Source of the DNA: an uncultured Peptococcaceae bacterium
GTDB taxonomy: Bacteria > Bacillota > Desulfotomaculia > Desulfotomaculales > Desulfallaceae
NCBI GenBank assembly: GCA_913064925.1
Contig: CAJYBN010000140.1
Coordinates: forward strand, 1 to 7,433
DNA: 7,433 bases
Reading direction: 5' to 3'
The notes beneath the pieces were generated by a model that was not told where the DNA came from, searched no databases, and worked only from the letters and a program-made list of their open reading frames with translations. This document shows, one piece after another, positions 1 through 6,209 of this stretch. The position numbers and the translations under genes are program-made. Positions within the stretch are counted from its first letter, which is position 1, and every line of letters starts with the position of its first letter.

Positions 1-1812
1 GAGGACGTGGTGGCCGGCATCAGAACGCCGCAGCCCATCTCTGCTTTAAAGGACGAAATGCCCGACGTTTACCGCCAGTTTGACGAAACATGCCGGTTGC
101 TGGAGAAGCATTACCGGGACATGCAGGACATTGAATTTACTATAGAACGGGGTAAACTGTATATTCTACAAACCCGCAACGGTAAACGCACCGCCCAGGC
201 AGCCATAAAGATAGCGGTGGATATGGTTAACGAGGGTCTGATAAGCCGTGAAGAAGCCGTCATGCGGGTGGAACCTGCCCACTTGGATCACTTGCTGCAC
301 AGGCGCATTGACCCCAACGCCGAGCTGCAAGTTATTGCCAAAGGCCTTCCCGCCTCCCCCGGCGCTGCCAGCGGTAAAGTGGTATTCTACGCGGACGAGG
401 CCGAGAAAATGGGCCAGGAAGGGGAGAAAGTTATCCTGGTGCGCACGGAAACCACGCCGGATGACATTCACGGTATCGTGCAGGCCCAGGGCGTGCTTAC
501 TTCCCGTGGCGGCATGACCAGTCACGCCGCCGTGGTGGCCCGCGGCATGGGCAAGCCCTGCGTATGCGGCTGTGAAGCAATTCGCATTGATTACGAACAA
601 GGGCAATTTACCGTTGGCGATAAGGTGATCAAGAAGGGCGACATTATTTCCATCGATGGGTCCACCGGACAGGTTATCCTGGGGCGGGTACCCATGATCG
701 ACCCCGAGCTGGGGGCTGAATTTCGCCAGCTGCTTGAATGGGCCGATGAGATAAGGACTTTGGGCGTGCGGGCCAACGCCGACACCCCCGTGGATGCCGC
801 CAAGGCCAGGGAATTTGGGGCCGAGGGCATCGGGCTTACCCGTACCGAGCACATGTTTATGGCCCAGGACCGCCTGCCCATCGTTCAGCAAATGATCCTG
901 GCTACCAGTGATGAAGAAAGGGATAAGGCCCTGGAGAAGCTTCTGCCCATGCAGGAGGAAGATTTTTATGGTATTCTCAAGGTCATGGAAGGACTGCCGG
1001 TTACCATTCGTCTATTAGACCCACCACTGCACGAGTTCTTGCCCAACGCCGAGGAATTGATGGTGGAAATTACCAGAATGCGCCTTACCGGCGGTGATGC
1101 AGAAGAGCTACAGCAAAAGGAAGAATTGCTGAAAAAGGTGCGGGCCTTGTCGGAGTTCAATCCCATGCTGGGGCACCGGGGGTGCCGCTTGGGCATAACC
1201 TTCCCGGCTGTTTACGCTATGCAGGCTAGGGCCATATTCCAGGCTGTGGCGCGCTTGGTGCGCGAAGGCTGCCGGGTGATACCCGAAGTGGAGATACCGC
1301 TGGCCATTGATTACAACGAGCTTGCTTACTTGCGGCGCCTGGTGGAGGAAGTGGCTGGCGACGTGATGCGGGAAACCGGGGTGCAATTCGAGTACAGCGT
1401 AGGAACCATGATCGAGGTGCCCAGGGCGGCGCTCCTGGCGGATGAAATTGCCGCCGCGGCCGACTTCTTCTCCTTTGGTACCAACGACCTGACCCAGACC
1501 ACACTGGGCTTCAGCCGTGACGATGCCGAGGGCAAGTTCCTGCATGAATACGTGGAGAAAAAGATACTAAAAGATAACCCCTTTGCGGTGCTGGACCGTA
1601 GAGGCGTGGGCAAACTGATGCAAACTGCTGTACAACTTGGCCGGCAGGCTAAGCCCGACCTGCTCATCGGCATTTGCGGCGAGCACGGCGGGGAACCCTC
1701 GTCCATTGAATTCTGCCACCAGATCGGGCTGGACTACGTAAGCTGCTCGCCCTTCCGGGTGCCCATAGCCAGGCTGGCAGCAGCCCAGGCCAAGGTTAAA
1801 AACGACAAGTGA
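1..1812 (+). CDS. ppdK: Pyruvate, phosphate dikinase, C-terminal two thirds (5' end outside window)
   Basis: Cytosolic enzyme that interconverts pyruvate + ATP + Pi and PEP + AMP + PPi; in anaerobes it serves glycolysis or gluconeogenesis. The frame is open from base 1 and starts inside the conserved EDVVAGIRTP segment at the end of the ATP-binding domain, so the GTG codons near base 7 are internal. The visible part is 603 residues; the family is about 880, so roughly 280 are missing on the left. The phosphohistidine domain has GGMTSHAAVVARG, with the swivelling catalytic His encoded at 523-525. The C-terminal PEP/pyruvate barrel shows GLTRTEHMF, GHRGCRLG, the metal/substrate segment FGTNDLTQ (about 1474-1494) and GICGEHGGEP with the catalytic Cys at 1675-1677. 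All key residues seen are intact. PEP synthase and PTS enzyme I share these domains, but the VAGIRTP and LTRTEHMF wording is typical of PPDK. The gene ends just before a strong terminator, so it is the last gene of its unit. Confidence 0.97.
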   Translation, partial: EDVVAGIRTPQPISALKDEMPDVYRQFDETCRLLEKHYRDMQDIEFTIERGKLYILQTRNGKRTAQAAIKIAVDMVNEGLISREEAVMRVEPAHLDHLLHRRIDPNAELQVIAKGLPASPGAASGKVVFYADEAEKMGQEGEKVILVRTETTPDDIHGIVQAQGVLTSRGGMTSHAAVVARGMGKPCVCGCEAIRIDYEQGQFTVGDKVIKKGDIISIDGSTGQVILGRVPMIDPELGAEFRQLLEWADEIRTLGVRANADTPVDAAKAREFGAEGIGLTRTEHMFMAQDRLPIVQQMILATSDEERDKALEKLLPMQEEDFYGILKVMEGLPVTIRLLDPPLHEFLPNAEELMVEITRMRLTGGDAEELQQKEELLKKVRALSEFNPMLGHRGCRLGITFPAVYAMQARAIFQAVARLVREGCRVIPEVEIPLAIDYNELAYLRRLVEEVAGDVMRETGVQFEYSVGTMIEVPRAALLADEIAAAADFFSFGTNDLTQTTLGFSRDDAEGKFLHEYVEKKILKDNPFAVLDRRGVGKLMQTAVQLGRQAKPDLLIGICGEHGGEPSSIEFCHQIGLDYVSCSPFRVPIARLAAAQAKVKNDK

Positions 1813-1849
1813 GTTTTGGGGAGGGACCGTTGCCCTCCCCAGAACTTTT
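1813..1849 (+). terminator. Intrinsic (Rho-independent) terminator of ppdK
   Basis: The stem begins on the base after the ppdK stop codon. Left arm 1813-1825 (GTTTTGGGGAGGG) pairs with right arm 1833-1845 (CCCTCCCCAGAAC) over 13 pairs with a single G-U. The loop is 7 bases (1826-1832), and TTTT at 1846-1849 follows at once. The GC-rich core plus U-run is a textbook terminator and separates ppdK from the genes that follow. The T-run is short, so some readthrough is possible. Confidence 0.9.
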
Positions 1850-1949
1850 CTCAATAAAATATTTATTAAAGAAAAGGAAATTAGAAAAAAATATAGAAGT
1901 ACATGTAACCTGGTAAATGTTACAATTACGATACTGGGGCGTTGAGGAA
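1850..1949 (+). promoter_or_regulatory. AT-rich gap before thpR with inverted repeat TGTAAC-N9-GTTACA
   Basis: This is the only place where a promoter for the thpR-to-sigA gene group would be expected, because a terminator lies directly upstream. The first half is very A-rich (about 1852-1898). A perfect 6-base inverted repeat follows: TGTAAC at 1904-1909 and GTTACA at 1919-1924, spaced by 9 bases. TGGTAAAT at 1911-1918 between the arms resembles an extended -10 element, but I see no matching -35 box, so the promoter call is weak. If the repeat is an operator, it would sit over the start site. The upstream in-frame ATG at 1917 falls inside the repeat, which fits better with thpR starting at 1950. 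Confidence 0.35.
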
Positions 1950-2522
1950 ATGCGGCAGGTACGCTTGTTTTGGGCCGTGAATCTACCTGACGGCCTGAAA
2001 CGAAGGCTTTTTGGTATTCAATCCAGGCTGCGGGTGCTGCCGGCAGATATTAAGTGGGTGGAGCAGCAAAACCTGCACTTAACCGTTAAGTTCCTGGGCG
2101 ATGTGGAAGTCGAAAGAATAAGTGAAATAGCCCGGGCTGGGGGCGATGCCGTCGCCGCAACGGGCACCTTTGCCCTTGAACTGGCCGGCATAGGCTTTTT
2201 TCCGGGCCCGCAGAAGCCTCGGGTAATTTGGGTAGGCGTGCACGACAGGGAGCAAAAGTTCCGGCACCTGCATGACAAGGTAGAGGAAAGCATGTCCACG
2301 CTGGGGTTTGTGACTGAGAGTAAAAAATTTTCGCCCCACCTGACACTGGGACGCGTTCGTTCTCTGAAGAATGGGAGCGAGCTGGTGCACTTGGCCCGCG
2401 AAACGGCCCGGGAATTCGGTGCCATCGGCACTTTTACGGTCGACAGCGTTGTGTTGATGCAAAGCAAGCTTACCCGCAAGGGGCCCATTTATGCGGAAAC
2501 GGCCGTGTGCCGGCTGAATTAG
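1950..2522 (+). CDS. thpR: RNA 2',3'-cyclic phosphodiesterase (2H family, ThpR/LigT)
   Basis: Cytosolic 2H-superfamily enzyme. Family members hydrolyse RNA 2',3'-cyclic phosphate ends to 2'-phosphates, and some show 2'-5' RNA ligase activity in vitro. The protein is 190 aa from this start, the usual size. Both signature HxTx motifs are present: HLTV (His43, Thr45) inside NLHLTVKFLGDV, and HLTL (His130, Thr132) inside FSPHLTLGRVR. They sit in the two halves of the pseudo-symmetric fold, and nothing appears missing. An in-frame ATG at 1917 would add 11 residues (MLQLRYWGVEE). I prefer 1950 because the family normally begins close to the first strand (here VRLFWAVNLP) and the 1917 start lacks a clear ribosome binding site. 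GAGGAA just before 1950 is close, so the choice is not certain. The physiological substrate is poorly defined in the family. A 72-base gap separates it from the next gene, with no terminator seen. Confidence 0.92.
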   Translation: MRQVRLFWAVNLPDGLKRRLFGIQSRLRVLPADIKWVEQQNLHLTVKFLGDVEVERISEIARAGGDAVAATGTFALELAGIGFFPGPQKPRVIWVGVHDREQKFRHLHDKVEESMSTLGFVTESKKFSPHLTLGRVRSLKNGSELVHLARETAREFGAIGTFTVDSVVLMQSKLTRKGPIYAETAVCRLN

Positions 2523-2582
2523 TTATAAATGTACCGGTTATGCATAAGTTTTATAAGAATGTGTTGCCAATTATTTTTGGAA

Positions 2583-2588
2583 AGAGGG
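2583..2588 (+). promoter_or_regulatory. Ribosome binding site deciding the flavoprotein start
   Basis: GAGGG-type Shine-Dalgarno sequence (AAGAGGGAA) about 7 bases ahead of the ATG at 2595. The frame is open back to an ATG at 2529, but that would add 22 residues rich in Cys, Phe and Arg before the flavodoxin first strand and has no comparable site. The rest of the gap (2523-2594) holds a 10-base palindrome TTATGCATAA at 2538-2547 and no clear promoter. Confidence 0.7.
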
Positions 2589-2594
2589 AAGTGT

Positions 2595-3206
2595 ATGTTG
2601 ATACTGGCTATTAACGGAAGTCCAAACCCGGCGGGCAATACGGCTCATATGTTGAAAGCAGCTTTGCAAGAAGCCGAAAAGGCTGGGGCCGAAGGACGCT
2701 TTATACAGGTTTCCGAAGTCTTGGCCAAGGTTAAAAACCCGTTCTGTCTGGCTTGTTCCAATCCCTGTGAGGGGAAATGTTTCCGGGGCACCCCCTTGGA
2801 AGAAGCGTATGCTTTGCTGCGGCGCTGTGACGGCATGATTATCGGCAGCCCAGTTTATTTTTGCACTGTTTCGGCTCAGTTAAAGGCCTTTTGGGATAAA
2901 ACCAGGTCCCTGCGTAAGGATAAAGCATTGTTGAACGTAGTGGGGGGCGCTTTGGCAGTTGGGGCGGCTCGGTTCGGCGGCCAGGAAACCACTGTGCGTG
3001 CCATACACGATATGATGTTATGCCAAGGCATGACCGTCGTGGGCGACGGTTTTACGGAAGACGACGCCGGGCACCAGGGAGCCTGCGCGCAGCGCCCGGC
3101 CGAGGCGGACCAGACTGGCACGGAACGATCCCGGGTACTGGCGCGGCGTGTCGTGGAAGTGGCCCGTGCCACCGCGGAACTGCGGCTGCGCCGTAGCCAA
3201 GATTGA
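2595..3206 (+). CDS. Flavodoxin-fold NAD(P)H-dependent oxidoreductase / iron-sulfur flavoprotein
   Basis: Predicted 203-aa cytosolic flavoprotein of the FMN_red / iron-sulfur flavoprotein (Isf) type. LILAINGSPNPAGNTAHM at the N-terminus is the FMN phosphate-binding loop after the first strand. GSPVYFCTVSAQLKAFWDKT (about residues 85-104) is the second flavin-contacting segment, and a Gly/Ala-rich strand with GGQETT follows. A cysteine cluster C-x2-C-x3-C-x3-C (Cys51, 54, 58, 62) could bind a 4Fe-4S cluster, as in archaeal and clostridial Isf proteins, which use a similar compact motif. The C-terminus (GHQGACAQRPAEAD, ARRVVEVA) reads like the family, so the gene looks complete. Substrate and partner cannot be told from sequence; electron transfer from ferredoxin or NAD(P)H is the usual idea. 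The 5' part is near 45% GC, whereas 3061-3180 is 75% GC, a sharp change inside one gene. It has no evident functional link to its neighbours. Confidence 0.85.
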   Translation: MLILAINGSPNPAGNTAHMLKAALQEAEKAGAEGRFIQVSEVLAKVKNPFCLACSNPCEGKCFRGTPLEEAYALLRRCDGMIIGSPVYFCTVSAQLKAFWDKTRSLRKDKALLNVVGGALAVGAARFGGQETTVRAIHDMMLCQGMTVVGDGFTEDDAGHQGACAQRPAEADQTGTERSRVLARRVVEVARATAELRLRRSQD

Positions 3207-3217
3207 CGCTTTGCCCG

Positions 3218-3244
3218 CCCCCGCCGTTCGCGTACTGCCGGGGG
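3218..3244 (+). other. GC hairpin between flavoprotein gene and dgt (no T-run)
   Basis: CCCCCG at 3218-3223 can pair with CGGGGG at 3239-3244 around a 15-base loop. No run of T follows, so it is not a standard terminator. It could slow RNA polymerase or protect an RNA end, or it may be chance in GC-rich sequence. It lies just upstream of the dgt ribosome binding site (AGAGG at 3246-3250). Confidence 0.3.
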
Positions 3245-3262
3245 TAGAGGTTAAACGATAAA

Positions 3263-4276
3263 ATGAATATTCGTTTGCAAACCGAAACACTGGAAGAAAA
3301 ATACCTTTCCGCATTTGCCGCGCGCAGTTCCCGGTCCGTAGGGCGCAGGCGCCCCGAAGAACCCTGCCGTGTTAGAACGGCTTTTCAGCGGGACCGGGAC
3401 CGGATTATCCATTCCAAGGCTTTCCGGCGGCTCAAGCACAAAACGCAGGTGTTTATCATTCCCGAGGGCGACCATTACCGAACCAGGCTTACCCACACCC
3501 TTGAAGTGGCCCAGATTGCCAGGACGGTAGCCCGCGCCCTGCGGTTGAACGAGGACCTGACCGAAGCCATTGCCCTGGGGCACGACCTGGGCCATACGCC
3601 CTTCGGTCACGCCGGTGAAAGCGCCTTAAACGAAATCATGCCGGGTGGGTTCAAACATAATCGCCAAAGCCTGCGGGTGGTGGAAGAGCTGGAAGGCGGC
3701 CGGGGATTGAATCTCACCGGAGAAGTGCTGGACGGCATATTAAAACACACGGGGCCGGACCGGCCCGCTACGCTGGAGGGGCAAGTAGTTAAGATTGCCG
3801 ATCGTGTGGCCTACATTAACCACGATGTCGACGACGCCATCAGGGCCGGAATCATCGAGGTGGAGGACCTGCCTGCGTTGTGTCTGGAGGTGTTGGGCCG
3901 GGAGCACCGCACGCGCATTAACAACATGGTGCTGGACTTAATTGAAAACAGCCAGGGTAAGCCTTCCGTCAGCATGAGCGCTGAAATGCAGGAAGCCACC
4001 GACCTGCTGCGGCAATTTCTTTTCCAGCGCGTTTATATAGACTCGGAAGCGAAAAGAGAAGAAGGCAAAGCCCGGCACGTGGTACAGTACCTCTTTAAAT
4101 ACTGGGTTGCACATCCCGAGAAACTGCCTGCGGAACACCGGGACAGGGCGGCGGCCGTGGGCACGGAGCGGGCGGTGTGCGATTATATCGCCGGCATGAC
4201 CGACCGTTACGCCATAGCCCAGTTCAAGGCGCTTTTTATACCCCGTTCCTTCGCTATTCCCGAGGGCGGTGGGTAA
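3263..4276 (+). CDS. dgt: Deoxyguanosinetriphosphate triphosphohydrolase-like HD-domain protein
   Basis: HD-superfamily dNTP triphosphohydrolase (dGTPase-like); the family cleaves dNTPs to deoxynucleoside + triphosphate. The protein is 337 aa, matching the short Gram-positive branch rather than the roughly 500-aa E. coli Dgt. Metal ligands are visible: His78 in RLTHTLEVAQ, His107-Asp108 in ALGHDLGHTPFGHAGE, and Asp180 in KIADRVAYINHD. The N-terminal RTAFQRDRDRIIHSKAFRRL with KTQVF is the typical lead-in that helps hold nucleotide in this family. Start: ATG at 3263 with AGAGG at 3246-3250, a rather long spacing of 12. No earlier in-frame start looks better. It lies 56 bases after the flavoprotein gene and 133 before dnaG. 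Many clostridial genomes place this gene directly before dnaG, which suggests a role in dNTP balance during replication. Substrate preference within the dNTPs cannot be read from sequence. Confidence 0.94.
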   Translation: MNIRLQTETLEEKYLSAFAARSSRSVGRRRPEEPCRVRTAFQRDRDRIIHSKAFRRLKHKTQVFIIPEGDHYRTRLTHTLEVAQIARTVARALRLNEDLTEAIALGHDLGHTPFGHAGESALNEIMPGGFKHNRQSLRVVEELEGGRGLNLTGEVLDGILKHTGPDRPATLEGQVVKIADRVAYINHDVDDAIRAGIIEVEDLPALCLEVLGREHRTRINNMVLDLIENSQGKPSVSMSAEMQEATDLLRQFLFQRVYIDSEAKREEGKARHVVQYLFKYWVAHPEKLPAEHRDRAAAVGTERAVCDYIAGMTDRYAIAQFKALFIPRSFAIPEGGG

Positions 4277-4409
4277 ACAAAAATATGTCGAAAGCGGAAG
4301 GATAATTTTTAGTAGCAGCGAATAAATCTAAAACAGCCAGTAATGAAAGGTATTTAGTCTCGGCCGGAGAATTGTTAAGATTAAAGCTCTCGGCTGGGAA
4401 GGTGGTACG
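4277..4409 (+). promoter_or_regulatory. Leader region between dgt and dnaG
   Basis: These 133 bases contain no intact gene and no stem-loop followed by T's, so transcription may run on from dgt into dnaG. GATAATTTTT at 4301-4310 includes a -10-like hexamer, but no -35 box is visible at the right distance. The dnaG ribosome binding site is AAGGTGG at 4399-4405, four bases before the GTG start. The region also carries an imperfect direct repeat (listed separately) and an interrupted short reading frame (see findings). Confidence 0.4.
4358..4400 (+). repeat. Imperfect 13-base direct repeat, 30 bases apart, ahead of dnaG
   Basis: TCTCGGCCGGAGA at 4358-4370 and TCTCGGCTGGGAA at 4388-4400 match at 10 of 13 positions, start to start exactly 30 bases. 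The second copy runs into the dnaG ribosome binding site. A protein bound to both copies would sit on the same face of the helix and could cover translation or transcription signals. Chance similarity is a real alternative. Confidence 0.4.
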
Positions 4410-6209
4410 GTGCCGGGTTTTATTTCCGAGGACATAGTGGAAGAAATCAGGTTTCGCGCCGACATAGTACAGGTTATTTCTGAATATGTGCACCTGCAAC
4501 GGAAAGGGAAAAACTTCGTCGGTCCCTGCCCGTTCCACCAGGAGACAAACCCGTCTTTTACAGTAACGCCGGATAAACAAATGTTTTATTGTTTTGGCTG
4601 TAATGTGGGCGGGAACGTCTTTAAATTCATCATGCTGCAACACCAGGTTTCCTTTCCCGAGGCTGTGAGAATACTGGGGGAAAGGGTAGGCGTGCAGGTG
4701 CCTGATGGTTACAACCCCAGGATGCGGGAGCAACTGCGCCGGGAGGAAAAGGCCTGGAAAATTAACGCCTGGGCCAGGGATTATTTCCACCAGGTGCTGT
4801 TGCAGCGGCCGGAAGCGTCTGATGCCAGGGAGTACCTGGCTCGCCGCGGCATCACCAGCGAAGTGATCCAAGATTTCAAGCTGGGATTTGCTCTTCCGGC
4901 CTGGGATTCCCTGATCAAGTTTATGCAGGGCAAAGGTGTAACCGCTCGCGAGCTGGTTGATGTGGGACTGGCGGTTAGTGGCAATAAAAGAACTTATGAC
5001 AGGTTTCGCTCGCGCTTGATGTTTCCCATCACCGACGTCCGTGGCCGGGTGGCCGGTTTTGGCGGCAGGGTATTGGGGGATGAGCAGCCAAAGTACCTGA
5101 ATACGCCGGAGACGGATTTTTTTAACAAGAGCGAGATACTTTACGGGCTGGACCGGGCTGCGCAGCACATACGCCGGAAAGGATATGCCATTGTTACCGA
5201 AGGCTACATGGATACCATTGCGGCTCACCAGTTTGGCATTAAAAACGCCGTTGCTTCGCTGGGAACCAGCCTGACAAGGGAACACGGGCGCGTGTTGATG
5301 AGGTATACCAAAGAAGTGATTATAGCCTATGACGCCGATGCTGCGGGCGTTTCCGCCGCGTTGCGGGGGTTGGATATTTTACAAGAGTTGGGCTTGAGGG
5401 TTCGGGTGGTTATTTTACCTGAAGGGAAAGACCCCGATGAATTTTTACGCCACCGCGGTGCCGGCGAGTGGGAGCGCCTGGTGGCCGGCGCTTTACCCTT
5501 AATAGAGTTTAAATTGCAGGCGGCCTTGGAAAAATATGATAAAACGCCTGCCGGTAAAGAAGCCGTATTGGAGGATATTTTGCCTTCCCTGGCGGCCATG
5601 CAAAATGAACTGGAAAAAAACGAGGCCGTGAGGCTGATAGCCTCCAGGTTATTCACCAGCTATCATTCCATTGCGGAGGAGCTGCGCAAATTTTCCATTG
5701 GTAAGCGAAAAAAATGGACAAATCCGGATAAAATTACTAAAAATAAGCATAATATGATTAATAATCACGGGGTTGATTTTGGACAGAAAGCTGAGTACGG
5801 TTTGTTAAAACTAATTTTGGAGGATATTAATTTTATAGATAGCATTTCCAGCCAATTACCGGGTAATTTTTTTCATGACCCGTTTTGCCATACGGTTTAT
5901 GAACACTTGCTGCATTTGTACGGTCAGCCGAATTACTCGCCTTCTGTTTTGTTTGATTACCTGGAAGATGGGTACCAGCAGAAGCTTGGCGCTCTTTTGA
6001 TGGAACCCGTGCCTGGCGATGACCGGGAAGCCCTGTTAACTGGCTATATCAGGGCCATCAAGAAAAGGCAATTGCTGGCACACCGGAAACAACTACAGGT
6101 GGCCCTGGCCGGTGCCGAGAAAAACGGAGATCAAGAGGCGGTAATGCGTATTCTACAAGAAATCAACACTACCGATAAATCCCTGAAAGGAGGGGAAATG
6201 GTAACATGA
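4410..6209 (+). CDS. dnaG: DNA primase DnaG
   Basis: Synthesises the short RNA primers for lagging-strand and restart replication, working with replicative helicase DnaB/DnaC at the fork. The 599-aa length is normal. Domain order: an N-terminal CHC2 zinc ribbon with Cys40, His43, Cys61, Cys64 (CPFHQETNPSF, FYCFGCNVGG); the primase core with KYLNTPETDFFNKSEILYGL; a TOPRIM catalytic centre with Glu264 (TEGYMD) and Asp308/Asp310 (YDADAAG); then a C-terminal helicase-binding domain from about residue 460. The start is GTG at 4410 with AAGGTGG four bases upstream, and PGFISEDIVEEIRFRADIV is the usual N-terminus. The linker around residues 430-460, rich in Lys and Asn, is encoded by strikingly AT-rich DNA (about 31% GC over 5701-5880, against 65% at 5041-5100). 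The last four bases overlap the sigA start (ATGA), implying coupled translation. A minus-strand open frame across this gene is a shadow. Confidence 0.98.
   Translation: MPGFISEDIVEEIRFRADIVQVISEYVHLQRKGKNFVGPCPFHQETNPSFTVTPDKQMFYCFGCNVGGNVFKFIMLQHQVSFPEAVRILGERVGVQVPDGYNPRMREQLRREEKAWKINAWARDYFHQVLLQRPEASDAREYLARRGITSEVIQDFKLGFALPAWDSLIKFMQGKGVTARELVDVGLAVSGNKRTYDRFRSRLMFPITDVRGRVAGFGGRVLGDEQPKYLNTPETDFFNKSEILYGLDRAAQHIRRKGYAIVTEGYMDTIAAHQFGIKNAVASLGTSLTREHGRVLMRYTKEVIIAYDADAAGVSAALRGLDILQELGLRVRVVILPEGKDPDEFLRHRGAGEWERLVAGALPLIEFKLQAALEKYDKTPAGKEAVLEDILPSLAAMQNELEKNEAVRLIASRLFTSYHSIAEELRKFSIGKRKKWTNPDKITKNKHNMINNHGVDFGQKAEYGLLKLILEDINFIDSISSQLPGNFFHDPFCHTVYEHLLHLYGQPNYSPSVLFDYLEDGYQQKLGALLMEPVPGDDREALLTGYIRAIKKRQLLAHRKQLQVALAGAEKNGDQEAVMRILQEINTTDKSLKGGEMVT
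6186..6193 (+). promoter_or_regulatory. Ribosome binding site for sigA inside dnaG
   Basis: AAAGGAGG, a near-perfect Shine-Dalgarno sequence in the last codons of dnaG. Spacing to the sigA ATG at 6206 is 12 bases (10 if counted from AGGGG at 6191-6195), longer than ideal. The nearer ATG at 6198 is in the dnaG frame and would give only MVT. Because dnaG stops at 6207-6209, terminating ribosomes could restart directly on sigA. Confidence 0.75.

Noticed and set aside
166..891. 241-codon minus-strand open frame opposite ppdK
   Set aside because: It lies fully within the conserved phosphohistidine and linker region of PPDK and its Gly/His-rich translation has no domain features; it is a shadow frame.
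1108..1545. 145-codon minus-strand open frame opposite the PPDK barrel
   Set aside because: It is antisense to invariant PPDK motifs (GHRGCRLG, FGTNDLTQ), with no ribosome binding site or family resemblance seen.
2529..2594. Upstream extension of the flavoprotein gene to ATG 2529
   Set aside because: It adds 22 residues before the flavodoxin first strand without a ribosome binding site, while ATG 2595 has a good one and gives the usual family N-terminus.
3218..3244. Terminator after the flavoprotein gene
   Set aside because: The six-pair GC stem has a 15-base loop and no following T-run, so it was kept only as a hairpin.
4254..5285. 343-codon open frame on the minus strand across the end of dgt and the first half of dnaG
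   Set aside because: The plus strand here encodes intact DnaG zinc-ribbon and TOPRIM motifs. The minus frame shows no recognisable family, is a long shadow typical of GC-rich coding DNA, and also crosses the intergenic gap.
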